From the NCBI GenBank assembly GCA_900555045.1, contig USJW01000141.1:1-10998 (forward strand): a DNA stretch of 10,998 nucleotides. Reading direction: 5' to 3'. Every line of letters begins with the position of its first letter. The first letter of the stretch is position 1. Positions 1 through 6,201 of this stretch are shown in pieces. This stretch comes from an uncultured Clostridium sp. (lineage in GTDB: Bacteria > Bacillota > Clostridia > Lachnospirales > Lachnospiraceae). Both the position numbers and the translations under genes were made by a program. The notes under the pieces were generated by a model. The model had not been told where the DNA came from. It did no database searches and was given only the letters and a program-made list of their open reading frames with translations.

Positions 1-55
1 ATGAGAAAGTTAAAAAAATGTTGTAAAATAAAGAAAAAAGTCGAAATTTGAAAAG

Positions 56-72
56 TTGGCATGAAATTTGCT
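56..72 (+). promoter_or_regulatory. Sigma-54 (SigL/RpoN) -24/-12 promoter
   Basis: The sequence TTGGCATGAAATTTGCT fits the sigma-54 consensus YTGGCACGRNNNTTGCW at every defined position except one (T for C at 62). The invariant GG (58-59) and GC (70-71) are exactly 10 bases apart. Transcription should start about 12 bases past the GC, near 82-84, giving a leader of 55-60 bases before the yjiH-like gene. Sigma-54 promoters need an enhancer-binding AAA+ activator; its gene and binding site are probably left of the window. The stretch at 1-55 is A-rich and contains nothing else I can name. Confidence 0.8.
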
Positions 73-139
73 TGATATAATGTCGAAGGAAATTTTGAAG
101 GAAAGGAGTGTATGGTGGAATCATCATACAAACAAGAGT

Positions 140-808
140 ATGGAAAAGAAAGAAGTAAAGCAGGAGGGCGTGCAGGTAAGATGGTACGGATATCTGGTAC
201 TGTTCCTCGGAATTCTATTTTTCTCGGGCCTGATGAAGGACGCCCCCGGCCCCTTAAAGGTGCTGGATTTTAACAACGTGCTGGGCGGCTTTGGTAAGCT
301 TGGAACCCTGAGCGAGGGCGCGGGAACTCTGGCCGGGAACTTCCGCGGCGTGGGCGGTGTTGGCCCCAAGGACGGCTGGCTGTACGGTCTGACCCTGATC
401 CCGGCGGTTATGCTGGCATTAGGCGTAGTGAAGGTGATCGACTTCCTGGACGGCATGAAGGCCGCACAGAAGCTTTTAAGCCCGCTGCTTCGCCCGCTTC
501 TTGGCCTTCCGGGCACCTGCGGCATCACCCTGATCGCAAGCTTACAGTCCACAGACGCCGCCGCGTCCATGACCAAGGGGCTGTGCGACGAGGGCTATAT
601 CTCGGAGAAGCAGAAGGCGATCTTCTGCGCGTTCCAGTTCTCCGGAGCCTCCGCGATCACCAACTTTTTCGCCTCAGGCGCGGCGCTGTTCCCGTTCATC
701 GGCGACGTTCCGATCTACAAGCCGTTGGCGTTAATTCTGGTGATGAAGTTCGTGGGAGCCAACCTCATGAGGCTCTATCTGTACAAGTTTGAAAAGGGGG
801 ATGAGTAA
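140..808 (+). CDS. yjiH: YjiH-like nucleoside-recognition (Gate) domain membrane protein
   Basis: This integral membrane protein has about 222 residues, close to the roughly 227 of E. coli YjiH. After a short charged N-terminus there is a hydrophobic segment (YLVLFLGILFF), a glycine-rich stretch, a second segment (LTLIPAVMLALGVVKVIDFL), and a Gate-type core with LLRPLLGLPGTCGITLI, STDAAA and QFSGASAITNFFASGAA. In E. coli yjiG and yjiH lie beside iadA, an isoaspartyl dipeptidase gene; here the pair precedes an M20 amidohydrolase, so transport of an amide-linked amino-acid compound is inferred. The stop is one base before the yjiG start, implying translational coupling. The start is uncertain: ATG140 has a poor ribosome site. 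The best Shine-Dalgarno sequence (AGGAG, 104-108) points to ATG112 in another frame, and an AGGAGG (162-167) lies only two bases before an in-frame GTG at 170. Confidence 0.85.
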   Translation: MEKKEVKQEGVQVRWYGYLVLFLGILFFSGLMKDAPGPLKVLDFNNVLGGFGKLGTLSEGAGTLAGNFRGVGGVGPKDGWLYGLTLIPAVMLALGVVKVIDFLDGMKAAQKLLSPLLRPLLGLPGTCGITLIASLQSTDAAASMTKGLCDEGYISEKQKAIFCAFQFSGASAITNFFASGAALFPFIGDVPIYKPLALILVMKFVGANLMRLYLYKFEKGDE

Positions 809-809
809 T

Positions 810-1283
810 ATGGCAGAGCAGGCCAAGGCAAAAAAAGGAAATGTAATTGACGCGTTCGTGGGAGGCGCCAGAAATGGTCTGGGGATCGGCTTCAACTCCA
901 TGCTCCCCAACATTATTTTCGGTTTCGCGCTGACGCAAATTTTAAATCTGACCGGACTGACCGAGGTGATCAGCGTGGTGTTCGCGCCGATCATGTCGAT
1001 CTTCGGACTGCCGGGAGCGGCGGCCACCGCGATCATGACGATCTTTCTGTCCATGGGAGGCGCTGCCGGCGTGATCGCCGGTCTGTTCACCTCCGGACAG
1101 CTGACCGAGCCCCAGGTGGCGATCCTGCTGCCCGCGCTACTGTTAGCCGGAGCGCAGATCCAGTTTATGGGACGGCTTCTTGGAACCGCGGAGCTAAAGA
1201 CCAAATATTACCCGCACATGTTTGCGATCGCAACCTTAAACGGCTGCATCGCGATGCTGATCATGAACTATTTCATCGTATAA
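810..1283 (+). CDS. yjiG: YjiG-like nucleoside-recognition (Gate) domain membrane protein
   Basis: This 157-residue membrane protein closely matches what I recall of E. coli YjiG (153 residues). It has an amphipathic start (VIDAFVGGARNGL), an NxLPN-like motif (SMLPNIIFGFAL), GLPGAAATA, LSMGGAAGV, then LLPALLLAGAQ, GRLLGTAE and KYYPH before a C-terminal membrane helix. YjiG and YjiH proteins occur as adjacent pairs and are presumed to form one inner-membrane unit; the substrate is not established. The start at 810 was preferred over 789 and 801 because the GGGGG run at 796-800 then sits nine bases upstream. The preceding gene's TAA is separated from this ATG by one base. Confidence 0.9.
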   Translation: MAEQAKAKKGNVIDAFVGGARNGLGIGFNSMLPNIIFGFALTQILNLTGLTEVISVVFAPIMSIFGLPGAAATAIMTIFLSMGGAAGVIAGLFTSGQLTEPQVAILLPALLLAGAQIQFMGRLLGTAELKTKYYPHMFAIATLNGCIAMLIMNYFIV

Positions 1284-1301
1284 ACGAGGAGGAAGAAAGA
1301 A

Positions 1302-2426
1302 ATGGCAGAGAGAAAAGACTATGTGACCTATGTGCACGAGGTGTATGATTACCTGCACACCATCCCGGAGAAGGGCTTCGAGGAGTTCAAGACCTCCGCG
1401 TTTGTGCTTGGCGAGCTGGAGAAAATGGGCTTTGAGGACATCAAGTCCGGCGTGGCGGGAACCGGCATCATCGTGACCATCGATTCCCACAAGGAGGGCC
1501 CGGTTCTGGCCATCCGTGCGGACATGGACGCCCTGGAATTCATCATCGACGGCAAGAAGACCATGATCCACGCCTGCGGCCACGACGGCCACACCTCCAT
1601 GCTGCTGGCGGCCGCCAGAGAGATTAAGGACCGCGGCCTGGTGAAGCGCGGCAAGCTCAAAATCGTGTTCCAGCCCGGCGAGGAGCGCCTCTACGGCGCG
1701 CTGCGCATGATCGACTCCGGCCTGCTTGACGACGTGGAGGAGATCGTGGGCATGCACCTGCGTCCCAAGCAGGACTGCCGTCTGGGCAAGGCCATCCCGG
1801 CCATGTACCACTGCGCGAGCTGCATCATGGAGTTCACCATCAAGGGTGTGACCTGCCACGGCTCCAAGCCCCACCTGGGCGTCAACGTGGTGGACGCTGC
1901 GGCCCTGGCCGTGCAGGCGATCAACGCCATCCGCGTGAACCCGGCGATCCCCAGCTCCATCAAGGTCACCAACATCACCGTTCCGGGCGAGACCTACAAC
2001 AACATCCCCGACGAGGCGTTCCTGGCCATGGATATCCGTTCCGAGAGCAACGAGGAGATCGAGCGCATCAAGGAGAAGGCCCTGGTTGCCGTTCAGAGCG
2101 CCGCTGCCGCGGTGGGCGCTGAGGCGATTCTGCGCTCCAAGGACGGCGTTCCGGCCGCTGAGTTTGACGACGGCATGATCCAGCTGGCGGAGGAGACCAT
2201 CAAGGACGTGCTGGGTGAGGACGGTTCCATCGGAATCTTCAAGAATTCCGGCGGCGAGGACTTCCACTACTACGCGCAGAAGCTCCACTGCAAGGCCACC
2301 TACATGGGTCTGGGCGCCGACGCGGTTCCGGGCTTCCACAACCCCAATGTGGTAATCGACACCAAGGCATTGGAGTACGGCGTGCCGATCTGGTGCAGAC
2401 TGGTGGAGAAGCGGTTGGGGGAGTAA
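1302..2426 (+). CDS. M20D-family metallo-amidohydrolase (aminoacyl amide hydrolase type)
   Basis: This 374-residue cytoplasmic di-metal hydrolase belongs to the hippurate/N-acyl-amino-acid/IAA-amino-acid hydrolase group (peptidase M20D), whose members are usually 370-400 residues. The metal and catalytic set is complete: RADMDAL (72-78), HACGHDGH (90-97, ligands C92 and H94), PGEE (125-128, catalytic E127 and ligand E128), GMH (150-152, H152) and GFHNPN (345-350, H346). The lid/dimerisation domain spans about 175-290 and contains the conserved His-rich turn TCHGSKPH (184-191). AGGAGG at 1287-1292 lies nine bases before the ATG, and the gene follows yjiG by 18 bases, so it is the third gene of the sigma-54 operon. 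The natural substrate cannot be read from the sequence; an N-acyl amino acid or dipeptide imported by YjiHG is the inference. The usual Gly-rich loop after the EE pair is replaced by RLYGA. Confidence 0.9.
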   Translation: MAERKDYVTYVHEVYDYLHTIPEKGFEEFKTSAFVLGELEKMGFEDIKSGVAGTGIIVTIDSHKEGPVLAIRADMDALEFIIDGKKTMIHACGHDGHTSMLLAAAREIKDRGLVKRGKLKIVFQPGEERLYGALRMIDSGLLDDVEEIVGMHLRPKQDCRLGKAIPAMYHCASCIMEFTIKGVTCHGSKPHLGVNVVDAAALAVQAINAIRVNPAIPSSIKVTNITVPGETYNNIPDEAFLAMDIRSESNEEIERIKEKALVAVQSAAAAVGAEAILRSKDGVPAAEFDDGMIQLAEETIKDVLGEDGSIGIFKNSGGEDFHYYAQKLHCKATYMGLGADAVPGFHNPNVVIDTKALEYGVPIWCRLVEKRLGE

Positions 2427-2455
2427 TATAGCAGCTCCTTGCATCTGAGTAATTT

Positions 2456-2497
2456 AAAAGGCAGCAGACAATCAACAGAACATCTGCTGCCTTTTTT
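2456..2497. terminator. Bidirectional intrinsic terminator
   Basis: GGCAGCAGA (2460-2468) pairs perfectly with TCTGCTGCC (2483-2491). The stem is extended by AAAA (2456-2459) with TTTT, the loop is 14 bases, and a T6 run (2492-2497) follows on the plus strand. In the minus direction the stem is followed by TTTT and further A/T. It lies 30 bases after the amidohydrolase stop and just past the stop of the converging lipoprotein gene, so it can end both transcripts. Confidence 0.85.
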
Positions 2498-2502
2498 GCA
2501 TC

Positions 2503-3711
2503 CTACTCCGCCCACCCCATCATCTCGTCAATCACATTCCCCGGCACCCGGTAGCACTCCTCTATGCTGCGCATGTGATTGTCGATATCGCAGACAAACG
2601 GTGCGGTCCATATGACCGCCAGCTCCTGGCCGCGGAAGAAGGAAAGGTAGGTGTCGCTGGCCTCACCCGAGTGCACGGTGACGATCACGTCCGGCTCCCC
2701 GGACGGAGGAGTTCCCTCAGGGAGAAACGTCCAGCTGTCGCTGGACAGATCGGAGAACAGCCGGGTGCAGAGGGCGTCGGTGGAGATTTGAAGGCGCCCG
2801 GTGCCTTTCTGGTGCACATCGGCCTCCTCAGGGAAGCGCAGAAGACCGCTGAGCAGCGGGATGCCCTCCGACATGGCCCAGTTTTTCTGCCCCATCGTCC
2901 GCAGGGTTTCCGAGGGGGTCTGGCTGCCGCTGGGATCCCAGGAGCCGGTGACCGCAGAGTCGTCGTGATATGCCGTGACGGGATTTTCGGGCGTGCTGTA
3001 GGCCAGGGTCCCCTCGTCGGTGCTGACCAGGAGAAGGCTGCGGTCCTGGTAAGAGCGGACCTCGTCTAAGAAGTCCGCCACCTGTTTGGGGTCCCCGAAG
3101 AAGCCGTTCTGGCCGGTGCTCGCGTCGTGGAGCTGGAAGCTCGTCTCAAGCCTGCGAAGGGGGACCACGTTCCCGCTGGCATCCAGGCTGAAGATATCCA
3201 GCGCGTAGGTGGCCGCGCCCTGGTACATGGCGGGCGTATACTGCATCAAGTAATCCTTGCCGTCCTCCTCATAGAGATAGAGCATAACCCATCCCACATG
3301 GGCGGTGCCGTAGTCGCGCTGCCACAGAACGGGGGAGTCGGCCGCCTCAGTGGCGTGGACGGTCAGGTAGGAGGCTCCGCCCTGGGCCTCAAACTGGGTC
3401 AGGCCGGCGGTTATGCGCTCCTTCTTTCCGTCGTGGGTCAGGTCCGCGAGGAAGGAGATGTCCCCGTCCGGCGTGTACTCTGCGGTAAAATGGGCCTTCG
3501 AGGGGGAGAGAAGGGCCGCGGGGGCGGTGATCGGCGGGAGAGAGGCGGGGATCGCTGCATCTTTCCCGGAAGCGGCGGCCTGGACACCGGCGGTGTCGGG
3601 CACGGAACTCTCAACGGTTGCGGACTCCTTTGTCGGGCCATTTGCATTGCAGCCGGACAGCATGGCGGCAATTGCCAGGGCGGCGCAGGTGAGATAAAGC
3701 TTACATTTCAT
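2503..3711 (-). CDS. Putative secreted lipoprotein, function unknown
   Basis: About 402 residues. The N-terminus MKCKLYLTCAALAIAAMLSGC is a lipoprotein signal peptide with lipobox LSGC and lipidated C21. A Ser/Ala/Pro-rich linker follows (about 22-75), then a soluble extracellular domain rich in beta-type sequence. An Asp-rich motif DLTHDGKKERI (90-100) resembles the Ca-binding/FG-GAP-like turn seen in many clostridial surface lipoproteins. The start at 3711 was chosen because GGAGG (3721-3725 on the plus strand) lies nine bases upstream; ATG at 3717 is also in frame but only three bases from it. A longer frame to 3777 would place hydrophilic residues before the signal peptide and is unlikely. 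The gene is transcribed alone, divergent from the next lipoprotein and convergent with the amidohydrolase. I do not recognise the family of the mature domain. Confidence 0.8.
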   Translation of the reverse strand: MKCKLYLTCAALAIAAMLSGCNANGPTKESATVESSVPDTAGVQAAASGKDAAIPASLPPITAPAALLSPSKAHFTAEYTPDGDISFLADLTHDGKKERITAGLTQFEAQGGASYLTVHATEAADSPVLWQRDYGTAHVGWVMLYLYEEDGKDYLMQYTPAMYQGAATYALDIFSLDASGNVVPLRRLETSFQLHDASTGQNGFFGDPKQVADFLDEVRSYQDRSLLLVSTDEGTLAYSTPENPVTAYHDDSAVTGSWDPSGSQTPSETLRTMGQKNWAMSEGIPLLSGLLRFPEEADVHQKGTGRLQISTDALCTRLFSDLSSDSWTFLPEGTPPSGEPDVIVTVHSGEASDTYLSFFRGQELAVIWTAPFVCDIDNHMRSIEECYRVPGNVIDEMMGWAE

Positions 3712-3751
3712 TTCCATAATCCTCCATCTTAAGTGTAATCGGTTACTATAA

Positions 3752-3757
3752 ATTATA
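3752..3757 (-). promoter_or_regulatory. Possible -10 box for the minus-strand lipoprotein gene
   Basis: A perfect TATAAT is read on the minus strand, about 41 bases before the chosen start. No convincing -35 box is found at the right distance (GATGTG at a 17-base spacing), so this call rests on one hexamer in AT-rich DNA. Confidence 0.3.
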
Positions 3758-3820
3758 ACCAATAAACCGCCTTTCACATCCTACATTTTTCTTAATTTGG
3801 TGTCCTTTTTTATAAAATTG

Positions 3821-3829
3821 TGATAAAAT
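3821..3829 (+). promoter_or_regulatory. Possible extended -10 promoter for the DUF3829-type lipoprotein gene
   Basis: TGATAAAAT is an extended -10 element (TG-N-TAAAAT) about 45 bases before the start codon. The -35 region at the right spacing is poor (TGTCCT, 3801-3806), which extended -10 promoters can tolerate. The surrounding DNA is very AT-rich, so chance matches are likely. Confidence 0.35.
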
Positions 3830-3873
3830 AGACAATATCTGAAATTAAATCAATTTTTGAGGGGAGAATACAG

Positions 3874-4911
3874 ATGAGAAGACAGAGAGCGACAATTTTG
3901 GCGGCTGCGCTGGCAGTCTGCATGGCTGTGCCGGGCTGCGGCGCGAAGGCGGAGAAAGCAGAGAACCACTTCGGCGAGGGGGCTTCTGTGGAGACCACGA
4001 AGGCCTCGGAGGCGGCGGAGCAGGAGACCGAGGAGGAGATCGATCCGGAGACCATGGACCGCATCAAATACAACATATATGTTGAGCTGAACAACGACAT
4101 GGTGGAGATCATGAACGACATCTACTACTACTATTCCGTGGTGGGGGATGAGGAGGAGTTCACGCTCCTGCCGGATACCGGGCTCACGTACGGCTACCGG
4201 ATTGTGGGAAAGAACACCGACACGCTGGACGACGCGGTGATGGTGGCGGATATGGAGCCGTCCTACGGGGACATGGACCAGCTGGTGAAGGCGTTTGAGC
4301 CGTCGCTGCGGAAACTCATGGAGACGTTCTCGGAGATCAGCAGCAGCGAAATGCATGGGACCTACGCGAAAAACCAGTACCAGAAGCCCAAGGAGCTGCA
4401 CAAGGTGATCCAGGCGGCGGTTGCGGAATTTGAGCCTCTGGCCTACGAGTATTTCGACGCGCTTGATGAGATCGGTGGGGAGCGCGCGGAGAAAGAGAGA
4501 GCGAAGTTAAAGGACGATGGCCAGCTCATCGCCTACAACGCCAGCTGCGCCATCGACAAGACCCGCGCGATCCTGGACGCCTGTGAGGCCCAGGGTGTGA
4601 CGGACGAGAACATCAATGACCTGGATCTGACGCAGATCCGCCCGCTGTATGACGAGCTGGTGGCTGCCGTGGCGGCGTTCGATGAGGCCGCTGCGGACAA
4701 TGACCAGCTGATGAAGGAATCGCTCACCAACTCCAGGCCCTTTGACGGACTGCTTGACAAGGACATCCAGGCGGTGGAGTGGATGATGGATCAGGTGGAG
4801 AGCGGCCAGCCCATCGAGGACCCGTCCCTGGAGCCCCTTGGATCCATCGCCCATGTGGCGAACACGCTGACCGAGTGCATAGACCGGTACAATTCAGTGT
4901 TTGTGAATTAG
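3874..4911 (+). CDS. DUF3829-type (YiiG-like) lipoprotein
   Basis: This 345-residue predicted lipoprotein has a signal peptide at 1-21 with lipobox AVPGC, giving lipidated C22; the Pro at -2 is somewhat atypical. An acidic linker (about 23-57) precedes a helical domain that starts at RIKYNIYVELNNDMVEIMNDIYYYY (about 62-87). That pattern of a Tyr/Asn-rich first helix, followed by long helices with scattered Tyr and Asp, matches DUF3829 proteins such as E. coli YiiG (about 350 residues, also a lipoprotein). The family has no assigned function. GGGGAG at 3861-3866 lies seven bases before the ATG. I see no clear terminator after the stop, so transcription may run into the regulator's leader. The family call is from memory of the pattern and is moderate. 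Confidence 0.75.
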   Translation: MRRQRATILAAALAVCMAVPGCGAKAEKAENHFGEGASVETTKASEAAEQETEEEIDPETMDRIKYNIYVELNNDMVEIMNDIYYYYSVVGDEEEFTLLPDTGLTYGYRIVGKNTDTLDDAVMVADMEPSYGDMDQLVKAFEPSLRKLMETFSEISSSEMHGTYAKNQYQKPKELHKVIQAAVAEFEPLAYEYFDALDEIGGERAEKERAKLKDDGQLIAYNASCAIDKTRAILDACEAQGVTDENINDLDLTQIRPLYDELVAAVAAFDEAAADNDQLMKESLTNSRPFDGLLDKDIQAVEWMMDQVESGQPIEDPSLEPLGSIAHVANTLTECIDRYNSVFVN

Positions 4912-4934
4912 GGGATTATTTAGAGAATTTGCGC

Positions 4935-4963
4935 TTGCAACCGGGAGCGGTACGTGGTATGAT
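4935..4963 (+). promoter_or_regulatory. Sigma-A promoter of the LacI-family regulator gene
   Basis: TTGCAA (4935-4940), a 17-base spacer and TATGAT (4958-4963), with an extended TG at 4955-4956, form a strong sigma-A promoter. Transcription should start near 4970, leaving a leader of about 125 bases. A perfect inverted repeat GAACA-TG-TGTTC (4971-4982) lies at the expected start site, and the spacer holds GGAGCGGTACGTGG, a degenerate relative of the operators upstream of the PTS gene. Both are possible autoregulatory sites, but unproven. Confidence 0.7.
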
Positions 4964-5036
4964 GTAAACAGAACATGTGTTCGATTGACCCGGATGGATG
5001 TGCCGGAAAAATTCGTGCGAAATTGTATGCGATGAC

Positions 5037-5070
5037 TGTGCAGGGCCGGCTTCTGGCCGGCCTCTGCGCA
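5037..5070 (+). other. Strong leader hairpin before the regulator gene
   Basis: GGCCGGC (5044-5050) pairs perfectly with GCCGGCC (5056-5062) around a TTCTG loop. TGTGCAG (5037-5043) then pairs with CTGCGCA (5064-5070), with one G-U pair and one bulged T, giving about 14 pairs. No T-run follows on either strand, so it is not a standard terminator. It lies within the regulator's 5' leader, 26 bases before the start codon. Confidence 0.65.
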
Positions 5071-5096
5071 TCGATAAAACAAACGGAGTGAAGAAA

Positions 5097-6080
5097 ATGC
5101 CGAGAAAGATCACCATGGCGGATATCGCCGACATGGCGGGAGTGACCAAGAGCACGGTTTCCCGCTATTTTAACGGAGGTTATGTGAAGGAATCCACCCG
5201 GGAGCGGATTCAGGAGATTATTCGGGAGTACAACTATGAGCCCAACGCATTTGCGCGCCTGAAGGCGAAGGAGAGCAATGTGATCGGCGTGGTTGTACCC
5301 ACCTTAAATTCCAAGATTACCAGCCGGGTGGTCACCAGCATCGGCCGCTATCTGCGGGATCAGGGCTACGAGACGCTGATCAAGGACTCGGACCACAGCC
5401 CGGAGCTGGAGCTTAAGAACCTGCAGCGCCTTATGACACTCAACGTGGATGGAATCCTGATCAGCGCGATCTCGGTGACGGATGCGCTGCGGGATGCGAT
5501 TGAGAGCAGCCCCGTGCCAGTGGTGGTTTTGGCCCAGGACTACAGGGAGGAAATCTGTGTGGTGGAGGACGACTACGGGGCCGGAAAGGCCATGGGACTC
5601 TTCGTGGGGCGCACCAAGCCGCGGCGTGTGGGATATCTGGGCGTGGACGAGTCGGATCTGGCGGTGGGTGTGCAGCGCAGGGACGGCGTGCTGGACGGCC
5701 TTAAGGAGCAGGGAAACCCGGAGGTGATGGTGGTCCAGGGGGATTACAGCTATGAGAGCGGGCAGCGGCTGGCGGAGCAGGTGTTGGACGCCGGACCCGT
5801 GGACGCGATGATCTGCGCCACGGACCGTCTGGCCTTCGGCGCGTACCGCGTGCTTGAGAAGCGGGGACTTCGGATCCCGGAGGATGTGTCGGTGGCGGGA
5901 TTCGGCGGCTACGATGAGAGCGAGCTTTTAAAGCCCCGCCTGACCACACTGCGCTTTGACTCCTACGCCATGGGATACCTGGGCGCGGAGACCCTCCTGA
6001 AGATGATCCGAAAGGAACCGGTGCCAAAGAAACAGATTGTGGATTTCACCTTTATCGAGGGCGAGAGCGTGCGCAAGTGA
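5097..6080 (+). CDS. scrR: LacI-family transcriptional regulator, sucrose-type (ScrR-like)
   Basis: This 327-residue repressor has the usual LacI layout. The N-terminal helix-turn-helix is ITMADIADMAGVTKSTVSRYFNGG (5-28), a hinge helix lies at about 50-58, and a periplasmic-binding-protein-like effector domain runs from NVIGVVVP (61-68) to the end, with the usual DAMICATDRLAFGAYRVL, PEDVSVAGFGGYD and LTTLRFD blocks. The start at 5097 has GGAG eight bases upstream; an in-frame ATG at 4998 lacks a proper ribosome site. The neighbouring sucrose-type PTS and GH32 genes, and the NGGYV-STR sequence typical of ScrR proteins, point to repression of that pair, presumably relieved by a sugar phosphate or fructose. 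The hinge reads NAFARLKAKESN, apparently one residue shorter than the usual AR-x-L spacing. CcpA-like global function is unlikely given the location, but specificity is inferred from context. Confidence 0.88.
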   Translation: MPRKITMADIADMAGVTKSTVSRYFNGGYVKESTRERIQEIIREYNYEPNAFARLKAKESNVIGVVVPTLNSKITSRVVTSIGRYLRDQGYETLIKDSDHSPELELKNLQRLMTLNVDGILISAISVTDALRDAIESSPVPVVVLAQDYREEICVVEDDYGAGKAMGLFVGRTKPRRVGYLGVDESDLAVGVQRRDGVLDGLKEQGNPEVMVVQGDYSYESGQRLAEQVLDAGPVDAMICATDRLAFGAYRVLEKRGLRIPEDVSVAGFGGYDESELLKPRLTTLRFDSYAMGYLGAETLLKMIRKEPVPKKQIVDFTFIEGESVRK

Positions 6081-6081
6081 G

Positions 6082-6132
6082 AATCAGCAACGAAAATAGT
6101 GCAGAATGCACAAAAAAGGCTGCTGATTTTTT
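6082..6132 (+). terminator. Intrinsic terminator after the regulator gene, with nested hairpin
   Basis: AATCAGCA (6082-6089) pairs perfectly with TGCTGATT (6121-6128), followed by more T (6129-6132). The 31-base interior holds its own hairpin, GTGCA-GAA-TGCAC (6099-6111). It starts one base after the regulator's stop, separating its transcript from the PTS operon. Confidence 0.7.
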
Positions 6133-6142
6133 ACATTCTAAA

Positions 6143-6158
6143 ATGGAACCGGTACCAT
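6143..6158. promoter_or_regulatory. LacI/CcpA-type operator 1 (O1)
   Basis: ATGGAACCGGTACCAT is a palindrome with one mismatch and a central CG. It lies just upstream of the PTS promoter's -35 box and shares TGGAACCG-TACCA with a second copy at 6202-6217. It suits the adjacent LacI-family repressor, but it also fits the CcpA cre consensus WTGNAANCGNWNNCW. Confidence 0.75.
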
Positions 6159-6166
6159 AAATAATA

Positions 6167-6195
6167 TTGACAAAACCGCCGCGGAGTATTAATAT
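6167..6195 (+). promoter_or_regulatory. Sigma-A promoter of the sucrose PTS operon
   Basis: A perfect TTGACA (6167-6172) is followed after 17 bases by TAATAT (6190-6195), a 4/6 match to TATAAT. The expected start is near 6202, inside operator O2. The promoter therefore lies between two operators, as expected for tight repression. Confidence 0.65.
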
Positions 6196-6201
6196 TTAGG
6201 T

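Noticed and set aside
1..51. A 16-codon ORF starting at the first base (Lys-rich)
   Set aside because: It lies upstream of the promoter in A-rich DNA with no visible ribosome site, and looks like chance.
76..81. A perfect TATAAT that could be a sigma-A -10 box for the yjiH operon
   Set aside because: At 17 bases upstream there is only AAGTTG, and TTGGCA is 14 bases away. The overlapping sigma-54 element explains the region much better.
1236..2444. A 402-codon antisense frame opposite the M20 amidohydrolase
   Set aside because: It is a long shadow frame caused by GC-rich codon usage. Its translation is His/Val/Leu-rich low complexity, while the plus strand has the full set of catalytic motifs.
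3127..3732. Plus-strand frames opposite the minus-strand lipoprotein
   Set aside because: They have no ribosome sites or recognisable motifs. The minus strand has a clear signal peptide and lipobox.
5037..5070. The leader hairpin as an intrinsic terminator or attenuator
   Set aside because: No T-run follows on either strand and no competing antiterminator pairing was evident by eye.
4998..5096. An N-terminally extended regulator starting at ATG4998
   Set aside because: There is no proper ribosome site, LacI-family proteins normally begin just before the helix-turn-helix, and ATG5097 has a well-placed GGAG.
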